DNA of 64,000 bases from Harmonia axyridis (Eukaryota > Arthropoda > Insecta > Coleoptera > Coccinellidae). Under the pieces are notes generated by a model. It had not been told where the DNA came from. It saw nothing but the letters and a program-made list of their open reading frames with translations, and did no database searches. Of this stretch, positions 27,201 through 42,200 are shown piece after piece. Both the position numbers and the translations under genes were made by a program. The stretch is taken from assembly GCF_914767665.1 (NCBI RefSeq), contig NC_059503.1, positions 5,952,001-6,016,000 on the forward strand. Direction: 5' to 3'. Numbering within the stretch: position 1 is the first letter of the stretch; each line of letters opens with the position of its first letter.

Positions 27201-30200
27201 GTAAGTAATCTAGAAATCTGGATCATGCAGAAATAAGTATTTCAATTTGCACATTTAATAGTCCAAACCAACAACCTTCCCCAAAGCTCAAACTCCAGGG
27301 GTGTAGATTACACAGGTTGTCTCGTAACTTAAGTTGAAGAGTGGGGTAACGCGTCATCCGGTGTCTGTCAAGGTCTATAGAGTGTCTGTATCGCAATTGG
27401 CCATCATTGACAGACATTTTATCGTAGCTATTTTATGATTGAAGATATTAAAGACTATTTAGGATAGGCTACAAACGACCGTGAAAACCCACGATTTCAT
27501 TGCAATCAAATGCTATTCATTTGAATGTGTAATCCGAATGACGTCACGAATGGTTGACGCTGATTGGTTGAAAGTTACGAGACCACCTGTCTAAATCTAT
27601 AGACCTTGCCAAACTCCTACCCACCCTCAGCGACGAGCTCAGTTATGGGGGGCAACCCCCTCCACCCTATTCCGGAATGCAAATTGCACGTCAATTTCCT
27701 TGACAAACGGCCGTAGATTAGGGCAACCAGGCGTCGACATCCACGTCCGCCACGACATGGAAGGTCCCCCAGGGTCTGCAGCAGTCCTCCATCTCCAGTT
27801 CCTGGTCAACGAAGGGGCGCTCTTATCTGCCACCGCCGACGACACCCTTCATCTGTGGAACTTCCGACAGAAGGTGCCCCAGGTGGTGCAGAGCCTCAAG
27901 TTTCAGAAGGAGAAGTGAGTATACCGATAAATTTTCGATTTGGGTCAGATGGGGTCAGTTTGGTGGGTTGTTTCCTCGGTAATAGAGATTGACAGACATC
28001 TATATAGGAATTCTGTGAGGTTTGTTCCTCGTTATCAATCAAGTTTAGGAGATTTGAGTAGTAACCTAAACTAGATGGCTTAAGATGTTTGCCTTCGATC
28101 ACAGAAATGACATCCCTAACAATAGCATTTTTAACTCCATTTCTGAAGGGTGTTTTTTTAGAGCTATAGAACTTTAAATTGCAATAAAACAACGATGGAT
28201 TATTCGATTGACATTAATTTTATTTATCCGTGAGATAATCTTGTGGCATTACATTTTAAATATGATTTCTGGCATATGACCGCCACGGCTGGCTCGGATG
28301 TAGTCCAATCTGGACGTCCAATTTTCGATTACTTTTTACAACATTTGTGGCCGTATATCGGCAATAACACGGCGAATGGTGTCTTCCAAATGTTCAAGGG
28401 TTTAAGGCTTATCCGCATAGACCAATGACTTTACATAGCCCCTCAGAAAGTAGTCTAGCGGTGTTAAATGATGAATTGCCAAACCGAACTGAGAATAAAT
28501 CACTTGACAGCTGTTAAATCGGTCGCCATCTTGAACAATAATACCAACTTAAAGTCATATACCTCGAAAAAAACACCCGTTATATGTATTCTTTATCAAT
28601 TTCAAACAACAGAGCATGTGTAGATGTAATCTCAGTATCATACTTTTCAACGTATGATACAAAAGCACAAATAAAAACCTCAGCAAAAACTCTGCCTTCT
28701 CGTATAGGTGCAGTGACTAGTTTGTGTATTTGTTTAAAGAATAAGCTGACATATTAATATTGAAAGACTTCCTCTTCATCCAAACAGAATCTTCTCTAGC
28801 GTTTCTCTTCACCAACGGTTGACAACTTTATAATTAAATCTGAAAACAAAAAAGGAAATAACCAGCGATCCATTCTGAAGAAGAATTTGAAACTGTATGG
28901 ATAGCTTGGAAACCACCATGAAATTTATAAATTGGACAAATATTCACCAAGTGGTCAAAGCTTTCTTCTACACCACACTCACTTTCAATAAGATGCCATT
29001 TGAAGAGCTTACTATTGCAACGACCATGACCAGTCCTAAGTCGATTTAGAATACACCAAGTTTTCCTAGAAAGATTGAAACTTAGACTTTTGTTGAAGAC
29101 AAAAAAATAACAGAAAAGACCATGTTTTATCTGTATTATGTGGTTTCCAATGAAGGAAATTGAAGATATGAATTAATTCATTTGGTAGAAATCCAGCGTC
29201 GAGTTACAATCTACCACTTAGAATCCTCTGAAGATCCATATCGCTGAATTGAGCGAAGCATCAGGTGTTGAACAATCATATTCAGCATTATACAGAGTTT
29301 TCCAATAACATGTTTCATTTTGAATAACCCGTTATCTGAGCAGCTGTGACTTTTGAAGGTGCCATCGACATTTCACAAGTAGAGCTAAGCCATTATTAAA
29401 AATGGAACGATACACGCTTGACTAGTATTGAAATTGTTAAAATTCACTACAAATGGTGAAAATCTGCAGTCATAGTGAAAATTTGCAGTGGGCGTAACTC
29501 AAAAACAACTGTTGTAGCTCGTAGAGACCTATTTCAACCTTGGAGGCTACTTTAAAAAGCAGAATTTTCAATTTTGGGGCTCTGAGTATGAAGTGTCTCT
29601 GTTTGTCATCTTGTTTCAATGAGTTCTACCAACTGCTAAAAAAAAGATTCACCTTTGGAAACACCTTGTATATTAAAATACTTACGAAAACCATCTAGTT
29701 CACTTCTATCCACCTGATTATGCAATTATCATAGCAAAATACGCTTAGTAGGCATCATTTAATTCAGTTGATAATATAGCTCCTGGATTACGTCAAGCAC
29801 CGTCCAATCAATTCGATATTCGAATCTGGATAATACATCTAATAATCCGCACTGATTTTCGCAATCAGATCACATAGACATTATCAGCCATATGGGTTAC
29901 AAACAAAGTGCAATTCTGTCCGTAATCCAGCCTCGATCTGTCGTAAACATTCATCATCATTTGTCGACAATAACAGCAATAGCCAGAGGATTCAAACGCA
30001 CGTATATATGAAATTGCAGCTACTGAAATTTTCAGAAAATGGTAATTGCACTATTGGATTATCGATTAGCTGGACGATAATTTCAAAAGTTCGGTGCCAG
30101 GTTTGGACTGCTCATTTTCGAACGATATTATATCCTGCTGAAGTTTATGGGTAGAAATAGACTTGCAGGATTGATTCGAAGACGTGAACTTTATAGGGCT

Positions 30201-33200
30201 TTTGTTTTTAGCTTTTTATGAACGATTGTCGTTAATGTTCACTAAATTTATTATTATTTATGTTTTACTAGTCTTCATACATAAAAATAATGATGGTTGA
30301 ATCTTAAAATATACTATCAACTTCCATTAATACAATAATGGGTTGATAAAATAAGAATTTTATCGTGTCATTTAAAGATGAGCTCCATAATTATTAATTA
30401 TCGTTAGCTTCAATTTAATGAGCCATCTCAGTTCCGCCGGAGTTCCTCAAGGCCGTGAATGAGGTTCGATACAATTCTTCAAAACCCCAAAGTATAGCTG
30501 TTTTCTACTTTGTACACGAAAGATGAATTGAAATTTGGCAACGTTGTTTCTGGAAAACAGTTACAATGAAATGTAAATGCCCACACCCATTAATTCAATC
30601 CATTTTAAAATACACTGAGAATGAGCAAACAATTTCCATGAATATCTGCATAATCGAAAGCCTTTGTTTGTTTTTCCCATATCTCTCACACCATTCGGAC
30701 TACATGTGACCGGTGAAATCCATCGAAGTAACTTTAAATCCTCTAACTGGAGCTAGCAATTTTAAGGGTGTATTTTCAGCGAAACCAGCGTTATTATGTT
30801 TTGGTATATGAGAAGAATTATCGCTTTATTCTCGTAAAACTTCGAGAAATGTCGTAGAGTATAAAAAATTATGCATTTTTCCACAGGAATTCCCCAAGGT
30901 CGTAAATGAGGTTCGAGATAATTCTTCACTTCTACAAAGTATAGCTGTTTTCTACTCTATTGACAAAATATGAATATATGGGAATGCGGTTTGTGGAAAA
31001 CAGTTCCAATGAAATGAAAATACCCACATACTTCAAGTCAATCCATTTTTCCTAAAATACACAGAGACCGAACAAACAATTTTCACGAATATCTGCATGA
31101 TCGAAAGCCTTTTGTTTGCTTTTCCCATATCTCCCACGCCATTCGGACTACATGTGATCGGTGAAAACCATCAGAGTAACTTTAAATTCTCTAACTGGAG
31201 CTAGCAACTTTCAGGATGTATTTTCAGCGAAACCAGCGTTTTTTTAATTTGGTATATGAGAAGAATTATAGCTAACCTCTCATAGAACCTCGAGAAACAT
31301 CGATGAAATGTCGTAGTGTATAACAAATTATGCATTCCTCTTAGGAGTTCCTCAAGGTCGTAATTGAGGTTCGATATAATTCTTTACTTCTGTAAAGTAT
31401 AGCTGTTTTCTACTCTGTTGGCAAAATATGGATATATGGTTTGTGGGAACTAGTTCCAATGAAATGAAAATACCCACATCCTTCAAGTCAATCCATTTTT
31501 CCTGAAATGCACAGAGACTGAACAAACAATTTTCACGAATATCTGCATGATCGAAAGCCTTTTGTTTGCTTTTCCCATATCTCTCACGCCATTCGGAGTA
31601 CCTGTGACCGTTGAAAACTTTTAATCCTCTCACTGCTGGCTGTAAATTTTCAGGATGTGTTATTTTTCAGGATAACCTGCGTGCATCTGCCGTTGCAATC
31701 TAAATGGATCTACGTGGGCACGGAGAAGGGGAACGTCCACGTGGTGCAAATAGAAAATTTCCATTTATCTGGCTACGTCATAAACTGGAACAAGGCCATC
31801 GAGGCGTGAGTATATTACGCTTTTGGTGGTGTGGAACAGTGGATATGTGACTCTTTTTTTGACGTGTATTTATGTTGAAGTCGGCGAGGTGTATCGGTCG
31901 AATTTGCAAATGGGAGTCTGCTAATTCGTCCATAGAGTACGCACCAGGTCGGGCGTGTTGGTAATTTCGGAACGTTCTATGAAAATTCGATGGCACGATG
32001 AAAACGTTGCAAGTTTCAAAAGGTTCGTTATTTCCGCACCGATCTTATTGGTTTTTTTCGGTTTTTGAAATTTATGTACCGGATTGTCGGGCATGTGTTG
32101 TATCAAGTACGGAAACCAGTGGCGGTTCGTGCAAATGAGTCTGGTGAGGCAATTAATTGTTGTGTGTGTTAATTGTCTTATTTTGCTATTAGTAACAAAA
32201 TATTGTCATTCGTATAAGTACAAAAAATGGTTGTTTGGACAATCATGAGGTTTTATTTGCAATAACAAATAAAATTTTCTTGTACTGGTGAAAGAAATAA
32301 ATAATATTTCAAAATAAGTCGCTCATTTTCCACTTTAGGAAGAAACGTGTTATGAGCTTTGTTGTTGAGAATGTTATTACGAATCGAAATGCATGAAAAA
32401 ATATAGGGTGATCCATTGAAAAAAATATCATTTCATGAAATATTATGACAACGCGACTGACAATTTTTGTTTTTGTTTTCGGCATCGAGAAGACCACTAA
32501 AAATGTTACCAGTTTGCCCGTTTATCCGAAATCGTAGCATCAATAATAACGGAATTGGCAATGGTGCCGATATTTCGGCGTTTGCTTTCTACGTTTTCGA
32601 TATCGCCGAGATAACAAGGCTAAAGATTGATGACTTACCTCACCGCACGAGCCGCCAGCAAAGTTACACCCCCTGAAGAGGGTTGGAACACTCGCCATCA
32701 ATCCCAAAATCTTCCTTTTTTTTTCAACCCCCGACAAATGTTCTCCTGGCCGTGATAATAACGAGGTCTAGCAAATGAAAAATGGCGTCGGGTAAGGGGT
32801 TGGAAAATGACAGATATGAGGAATAATGGATCCGAATGAGAACAAAGAGCGCTGTCGGGCGTTTCGTAGATTAATTTTTCCGCTTTTCACCCCGCCAGGT
32901 TGGAAAATTCGTGGTCGTATTTTTGGCGAGATGTACGGCTAGATGGATGCTGCGCTTTCTCTTGTTAGCGAATGATCACGTGAGTTGTCACTCTGGGAAT
33001 TGTTGCAGGACGAGGAAGACGAGGCCTGGGTCCATAGTTCATCTCAGCGACAATCCTTTGGACGCCAGTAAGGTAAGAGTTCTCCTTCATTCATTATTGA
33101 TTAAAAGTTTTATACTTTCTAAGTTTTCACTACCAATAAGATTGGATATCAACAATTTGAGGATTACATTGTGTAACAGCACAGTTCTTTGTCATCCTAT

Positions 33201-36200
33201 TTCAATAGGATCAGGTCCTGTTCAATCCTCTACATCCTCCTAAGATACTTAGTTCTTACTAATTTGAATTCAGCTTCAGACACTGAAGGTCTGCTTAGTC
33301 TTGATTTCCGGTCACTCGGGAATCAAAAGAAATAAAGAGGACAACATACTTGCAAGAAAAAGAGCACTAACTCCTTCAATTGACCCAGAACCTTCCTATG
33401 GTATGTGTAAATGTTTCTACAAGAAAGAGTTTCAGGACAATGAAATATAAACACTCTGGCGGAATTTTTGAGTTTTTGAGAGTTGAATCATTCCAAAAAG
33501 TTTCTTGGAATCTTTGATACTGCCAGATCTAAGAAGTATCTGGATCCTAACAAGTATATGCTACACCTTCTCACTGGATTCCTTACAAGGCATTGCTGCC
33601 TCAGAAAGAAACTCATGAGAATGAGTCTAGCAGAAAATGACGAGTGCTGTGGGAAGGAGAAAGAAGCTGCGTATCATCTGGTGACGGAATTCCTCGCCAA
33701 CGCAAAAACTGTTTTGGATTACAGACTTGTATAAGTGAGGAAGTAACCTCTTTGAACCCATCCCAGATACTGGAGTTGATTAGAACTCTGGGATTGGAGG
33801 ACAAGCTAAAGACAACTATTAGCGAGAATAGCACTGATGGAGGGCAAAATAGACCATAAGGTCTATTTTGCAACCAAACCAACCCTTAATCTACAATCTA
33901 CATGTGATCAGAAGATTTGTAGAATCTTCAATATCTGAAGATAAACTCGATATAAGTTAATATCAAATTTTATTGGTAGTGAAAATATTTAAAGTATAAA
34001 ACTTGTTTCAATCATGATCAACTATCAAATAGTAACGACTGAAACAGTTCAATAACTAAATCATCGAAACAAGGTCAATTTTTTCTCGTAGAAATAAAAC
34101 ACCTCAAATAGTATTAGCAGGATACTACGAAGAAAGCTTCCAGATTGTATGAATTATGAATTTTGATTATGGATGTTGATTTGGGTGTTCCACAGAGGAC
34201 TCCTCTGAGTCCTAATTAATTTGTGATTATTACAATACTATTGGAAAACTGTTATGGTGGTATAGGCGGTTTTTGAGTAAAATCCTACGAGTTTAAAATA
34301 TATATGATGTCGTCCAGTTTCTGAATAAAGTCTAACAATTGAGAAGTTGTAATTATTTTTCATTCGATTGTAAGCAGCAATTTTCTGCCATGCAGGTGTA
34401 ATCAAATGATCAACAATAAAAACAAATGTATCAACGTAAGAGTTCTTATTTTTCATGATATAAAACACAGAATTTAAAAGAAAATGTTGAACAATGATCG
34501 GAGCAAGTTTAAGATCTCATTAATTATGTCTCAATAGTTTTGGCACAAATTTCAACTGTAAGATTTTAAAAATTCAGAATGTCTAGTCAGCTTCGCACTA
34601 CATACTATCAGTGTTTCTGTAAACCTCTAATAACCAGTAAATTCAAAATCAACTAAGGTAATACAATTTGACACTTTCTTAAACTAATTTGGAGAAACAC
34701 ATGCACCTATCGATTTAGTAAAGTTACCGTCGATATCGTCCCTTTCCAGCTGTTGATTGGCTTCGAGTCCGGACTCGTGGTCCTGTGGGATCTGAGAAGC
34801 AAGGTCCCGGAGATGCGATGGAGCACGTACGAGCTCAGGTCGATCACGTGGCATCACGAGGGGAAGCAGTTCATGTGCTCGCACACAGACGGAACCTTAA
34901 CCACGTGGAGTCTGCGATCGAACATCAAATATACCCATATATCCCAACCCCTAGGTGAGTGATTTGCATCGTCAAGTGAAGGGTTTTCCAATAAGAAGTT
35001 TCATTTTGATGTTGAAAAAAAAACGAGTATATTTTAAGAGGAATCGATGGATTTTTGTTTCGTTCTGAAGAGAAAGGTATGCCAAGGAAAAAAATATTGG
35101 ATATGCCCTCAGGTGCTAACCGTAGACACGTGTTTCGGTCTTTCGGCCCTCATCAGTACGGTGAAAAGATGTTAGATGAGCAACACTTGAAGAAAAACAA
35201 CAAACAAACGGAGTTCACAAAAAAAGCCAGCCGATGAGAGCCGAAAGCCCGAAACACGTGTCTACGGTTAGCACTTCTCCTGAGGGCATATCCAATATTT
35301 TTTCCCTTGCTCTATAATTTGACCCTCGATATCCTCTCCACATATCTTTAGAAAGGTATGCCATTAATGATGGAAAGGATATCAGCCTAATGGCTGCTGC
35401 AGTTAGGGTTGCAGCACCATATCCTTTTCATGGAATTTTCTATGGCCTATTCGCTTATTTTCGGCTGTATCTCGATAACAAGATTTTTTCCTAGTTCTTT
35501 ACTAGTGAGGTTTAATAAAAGATGATATTCATATATTTCTTTTTTTCATTTTCAAATCACAATTAGATCAGATTAGATTCAGACAAGGGGGATTGCAACC
35601 TCCTGCGACCTCATAGTCTATTGTGCCCCCATCAGAGCTATTCTCGATATTGGTCGTTGTAGTCTACAGCTCGCCCTCCAGGTAGATATTTCTGAGGAAC
35701 TCCAGTATCGGGGATGGCTTCAAGAGGTTACTTCTTCAATTCTACAAGTCCAAAGCATTTTTGCTTTGACTAGCGATGACGAGGCCTTCCGTCACCAGGT
35801 GATCTGAAGTTTCTTCCTCCTCCCTGCAGAATCTGCATACGTCGTTTCCTGCTAGAATCATTCTCATGAGGTACATCCTGTAAGGAATCCAGTGAGGAAG
35901 TATTCTTGCTTAGATCCAGATACTTCTTGGATCTTGCAGTATCCAAGAAACTTTTTTGAATGATTCAACGCAAGAAGATTCCCCCAGACTATTTTTCTTT
36001 CTAGTTTTTCCTGCTCCTGAAACTCTTTCTTGTAGGTACATTTATCATACCATAAAAAGATTGTGGGCCAATGAAAGGAGATTGTGCTCCTTTTTTGGAG
36101 AATGTTTTGTCCTCAGCATCCAAAATAGCAGTAAACCGAGATGAAGTATTTCATTTTTCGAGACTTGAGCTCAGTTTTATATTCATAACTTATTATTGCG

Positions 36201-39200
36201 AGTACATAACCATTTTTGACCGTTGATATTACAAAATACATTATCGGAAATGCCCATTGAATCCATGTTTACTCCCTTCAGCTAAAATCAAAGACGGAAA
36301 GGCAGAACCTTGCAAACCGATCAACAAGGTGGAATGGAAGACTTCCAAAACAGGGTAGGTAAAGGTCAAAGGAACAACATCGAGAATATTCATGTTTTTT
36401 TTTGTCCACAGAGAAGCTTTTGTGATTTTCTCTGGAGGAACCCCCAAAGACCAAGCGGGAAAGACGCCCTGTATAACCGTCGTTCACAACAAGACCACCA
36501 CCGTTTTGGAAATGGAACACACTGTAATCGATTTCATCACGCTCTGTGAGTCGCCATATCCCAGTGGTAAGTTATACCTTTAGAAAGAGTTAACTTGTTG
36601 CAGAGAAATAACTCTTACTTACCGATCAGTTCCTTTAATGTCCAGGCTTACGCCGACGACATAGTGGTGACTGTTAGAGGCAAGCATGAGGGCCCACTAA
36701 GTAGCCAAATGCAACTTGCTCTCAGAATTATTGAAAATTGGTGCGGAGAAGAGGGGCTTACTGTCAACCCCTCGAAAACATCAATAATTCCGTTTACTAG
36801 AAGAAGGAATCTCGACCTCAGAGCTCTGGTCTTAAATGGCCAGACTCTGCACTTCTCTAGTGAGTGTAAATATCTAGGTGTTATCCTGGACAGTAAACTG
36901 AACTGGGGGAAACATATGTATGAATAAGAGAATATAGAGTTATACAAGAAGAGAGAAGAAAAACATTATTCGTTTTAAACTGTACTACGATTATCTTCGA
37001 CTCAAGTCAAGAAATCTTCTCCGAAACATGTCATACCAAATGCTATTTACCAACTCCCTTTGATATTATAGCACCCTCTGGTCGAATTACACAAATAGTC
37101 CTTCCAACTGTTTTTCTTCTCAGATCTGCAGGACCCCTACGCCATAATAGCCCTACTCCAGAACGACCTGGTGGTGATGGACCTTCAGACCCCTGGATTC
37201 CCACCACTGGAGAACCCTTATCCCATGGACATCCACGAATCGACAGTGACTAGCTGTACATTCCTAGCCGACTGTCCAGCCGATCTTATACCAGCATTCT
37301 ACCTACTGGGAAGGGCGGGATCAGGCAAAAAACAGGGCTTCTCAGAAATGAGCTGGCCCATAGGGGGCGGCACTTGGTCAGCGCAGTCTTGCAGCTACAG
37401 CGAGGTCATACTCACCGGGTAAGTCAACAGATTGCGCATGTAGAACTACCGGATCGTTTGGTGGAGCTACTGGCCTATGGGCCTACTAGTTCTTTGAACT
37501 ATCGGTTTTTTCTGTCTTAGCGATATATCTGGCCTACTGGTTGATAAAACTACGTGCTCTATGCAGGGGATAGAATTTTAGGTGTCTGAAAAAGAGATAA
37601 CTTGAGAATCACTCTGTAACATAGAAGTTTTAATAGCTAGAGCAAATATGTTTGGTGTTTTTAGTTTCATTGAAGAGTAGCATGATGTAGCGAAAACTAC
37701 ATCCCTCTATTTACACTTATAACCTAATACAGTTGATCAACAGTATTCTTTTCATGTTCAATTGTGATTCGGTTCCATCTGAACTATTATATGATATTTT
37801 TCATACGGATCGCCAGGATTCCAGTAGTTCATCTGACGCACTTATAAATCTAATATTCCATTCGATTGAACTACTGATTTTATAATTACACCATCTATAG
37901 TTGCGAAATATTCTATCTTCCGATCAACTGAACTACTACAGAAATTGGTCGGGATTTTATAATTACATCAATTCTATGGTTGTGATTCATCCTATCTTTT
38001 GATCAAATCGAGCCTACTGATTAATTGAACTACTGGAATGTGTCGGAGTTCATCTGGGCCTTCGGAAAAATGATCGAGAATCCGAGTGAAATGCGGAAAC
38101 GAGAAAAACGCTCCAGTCTTTTCCTCGGAAAATCCAATTTCAGGCGAGACGACATTTTGCAGAGAAAACGAGTTTCCCGGGCGCTTATATCCTAACGATG
38201 TTTCTTTGCTTGGCCGTCGACCTCGTATCAGTGTTGATATCTTGCGACACCGATGGATTTCTCTGGCGTCTTGGCTTTTCCGACTCGAGAAAATCCCGCG
38301 TGGTCGGTCTGGAAATTGCAGTGAAACGCTTACGTGTTGGAAAATCCCAAGACAGACCTCCGAATATGTTATTTGAACTCTAAATAGCCTTTTTAACACT
38401 TTTCGCTCAGGATTTCAGGTTGGAATAAGAAAAGTAATGAATAAAATTATGGAGTCATAAAGAAAAATAAGTATAGACTGGGATTTTGTAAAAGATCCAT
38501 TAGTGTCACTTATGTGAATGATATATAAAAAATTAATTTTGAGCGTCATAAGAATCCAGTTTGTAATTGAATTGCAACAATTTATCATTCACTTCCAAAA
38601 ATAATAAATTTTAGTGGAATAATAATTATATTATTATTCAATTCAATCTAAAATCCCTAATTGTTTCTTTCAGTATGGAAATGAATATCAAAATCCATCG
38701 TTGTTTTTCAAATTTAATTCAATAATAACATATGGAAATATAAAATAAATTGCATTAGTGAAGTTACATACAAATTCATAGTGAAAAATTTCCTGTAAAT
38801 ATCACTGTTTTATATTTAAAGAGGACTTCAACTTCTGAGAGAACTTCAAAGCTTTCAGAGTTTTTTTGTTACCTTAAAGGACAGTTTCCCATTAAATCCG
38901 ACAATTTTTTTTTCATAAATCGAGTGTTACTTTATTTTTCAATCTCTGTACTCTGAGGTACAACTGAAGTTTTCTAAGAAACCTTGATAGAAATTGCTAA
39001 TTGGATTCAGTGTAGAACTTCTATAGAGCGGTATCGCCAGTTTTGTGCTACGCTAATTTAATTCCTCGTTGTTGGATAATTTGAATATGGAAATCGACTT
39101 TCATTCCATTATCCTGTAATGGCGGACGAAATCGAAAATGTCACAGTGGCGCAGATTGCTCTTTACGTTTATTTGTGATGGATATTAACGATTGTTCTAA

Positions 39201-42200
39201 TTGAAGTTTAATACAGGTTTGGCTTTTTAAAATGTCGGCGATCCTGTCTATAATGATAAATGATAATCTCATTAGAATAGTCGTTTTTTTTCCAGTAGTT
39301 TTTCGCTCTGTTTTTGATCAAAAAAGCAATACTTTTTTGCCCTAAATATATGTTTACTGAAATGGTGTCATTTACAATCGTTGATACTTCCACCTAACAC
39401 TGTCTTTGTTTGTAAACGTCAAAAATAAAAAAGTTAGGTTAGGTTGGGTTAGGTTAGGTACCAAGCTTTCACTTCAAAGAGGTCCAGTCATTCCAGTTAT
39501 TGTAGTGTGTTGTAGTTAAATACACAGTGAAACACACAGAACGAAAGACGGAATTAAAGTAGTCCATGATTGTCACAAATGCATTTTGCTGGCGATAATT
39601 TTTCCTTTACCTCAGATAGACCCGAAAGCAAAAAAAAAAATAAAATCGAATTGTTATAGGCATTCGGACGGCACCATAAAATTTTGGGACTCGAGTGCAG
39701 GTGCCCTTCAAGTGTTGTACAAACTAAAGACGTCCAAGGTCTTCGAGAAGCCCAAGGCCAGGTCTATGGACAGCGAGGACGAACCTTTCGCGATAGAACT
39801 TATATCTTTGTGTGCGGAATCTAGAAAGCTGTGTGTTGCTGGAGCTTCCAGTCATGTGATCCTATTCACCTTTAAGAAGACGGAGACGAACGAGGAAATA
39901 ACGGTAAGCAGATTTAAGTCAAGTACTTTGCCTTAGGACTCGCAAGAACTTCACTCAGGTACTCATGAGATCTCCACTTAGGGTTCATGAGTACTCTTGG
40001 ATACTTCACTCAAGGCTTATGAGTTCTCCACTTCAATGTTAATGGATACTCTACCTAGGGCATATAAGCCCTTCACTTAAGGACTCACAAGTACTCCGCT
40101 CAGGTACTCATGAGTCCTTCACGTCAGTACTCATGGATACTCCACTAAGACTCACGAACTCATTCATGAGTACCCCACTTTTGAAGTACTCATGAGTACC
40201 TTTGTAATAAAATCATCTTTCAGACCTTGGAAATACCGATTGTGTATGAAGTCCCAGATGAGGGTGAAACGTCACCGGACTGTCAATTTTCGGGACCTGG
40301 AAGCGCAGGATCTGGAAATAAACTAGACATTCTGGATGTAGACAATAAAAAAGTGAGTATCCTTCTTTCATTCTACGAAATAAGCAATAAAATCTCTATG
40401 AGCACTCAATCTTTAACATTCAACTGTAATGGTGGAATAGGTATAGTGTTTTGAAATTCCAGTGGTGCTGAAAATGAAGTTAATTCAATTTATATCGGTT
40501 CGATTTTCATCTAGTCATCAACGAATTAGACTTGAGAAAATGATTGTTCATTCACTTGATTTTTCGATCTTACAGGATAACTGTACCCTCAAAGTTAGGC
40601 CTGGTGTACAAAGGAAACCTCCTGGATTTCAAGCCCAAATGGTATGCCTAACACCTTGGAATAATGGGGAACCCCCTAGTCATATAACGGCACTCACCAT
40701 CAATAGTTGCTATGGGCTGTGAGTATATTTTCTCTTCCTTTTTTTATGACATGTGTTTTATTTAATTATAGTACTTGTGGTACTCCTGATCCCTCTAAAA
40801 ATATTCATTTATTCATATTCGATCCTTCCAATTATTTCATTCATTTTTATTCTTTCTTCATTCTTCACTTTTTCATCTTTATAAAAACTTAGTTATGATT
40901 GTCATTCCTTCCATTTATCCGGCATTTGCTTGCCTTTTCATATTTATTCTTAAATTCTCCTCCTTCGTTTCCGTTATCAATTCTTATGCTTTTATCCTTT
41001 TAATTAATATCTTCCATTGGTGTTGGGCTCTATAGTATGTATTATTTATTTTCATTTTTATTTCTAATAATTCTTTCATTGATTTCCATAAATTTGTTTG
41101 TCTATATCGTTTGTGAAATAGCTGGATATCTTTCATGTGTGTTATTCCCAATTCTCCATTACTTTTAATCCCTTAATTTCTCTTTGTCGTCTACAGTATG
41201 GCTTATGGAAACGAAGCAGGAATTGTGATAGTAGATATAGAACAGAAAGTTTGCCTTCTGAACATCGGCAGTCCGGACCTGTACGGTGCCCAAGACCCCT
41301 ACTCCAGGGTGCCCAGGAGCCCCAAGAGAAACCACTGCGGGGACACTCTACCGGTGAACATCGACAGAGAAGAAAGACAACCACGCAGTCCAAGTATAGA
41401 CCAGGTAAGCCAGTAAAACACGACCAGGAAAGAGCTAAATGGAAAACCACTCGATTATCGATTATTCCGTCAATCATTTTTTTAGCATGACACCTGATGC
41501 GATCAACTGTTCGAATTTTCATTTAATACAGAGTGAAATGATGGCTCGAGATTTCAGGGTAACCTTGAATAAAGATATAGAATTGAATAACTTCGGTATA
41601 TTTCATATCGGTATTTTTATGTCAATTTCAGCCTTGTGTTTACTCACTTTGGAGGAGAACAATTGACTTTATAGTAGAGAAGAGAGTAAGAGGCATGTTC
41701 AATTTATTTGTGTTGGTATCCGTGAACATCTGTCATTAGTGTCGGTTTGCTAATCAATTAAATTGTCTCTTAATGATTTTATTAAATTGATGAAATTTCA
41801 TGTTCCCCAGCGTAGCCTGACTACACATTGTAAAGGGTGTTTTTTTTAGAGCTATAGAACTTTAAATTGCAATAAAACAACGATGGAGTATTCGATTGAC
41901 ATGAATTTTATTTATCCGCAAGATAATCTTGTGGCTTTACATTATAAATGTGATTTCTGGCATATGACCGCCACGGCTGGCTCGGATGTAGTCCAATCTG
42001 GACGTCCAATTTTCGATGACTTTTTCCAACATTTGTGGGCGTATATCGGCAATAACCCGGCGAATGTTGTCTTCCAAATGGCCAAGGGTTTGTGGCTTAT
42101 CCGCATAGACCAATGACTTTACATAGCACCACAGAAAGTAGTCTAGCGGTGTTAAATCACAAGATCTTGGAGGCCAATTCACAGGTCCAAAACGTGAAAT

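Noticed and set aside
37992..38399. 135-codon minus-strand frame overlapping plus-strand frames in a GC-richer patch
   Set aside because: Open on both strands because of composition. No family motif, and no splice sites that fit the tomosyn phase.
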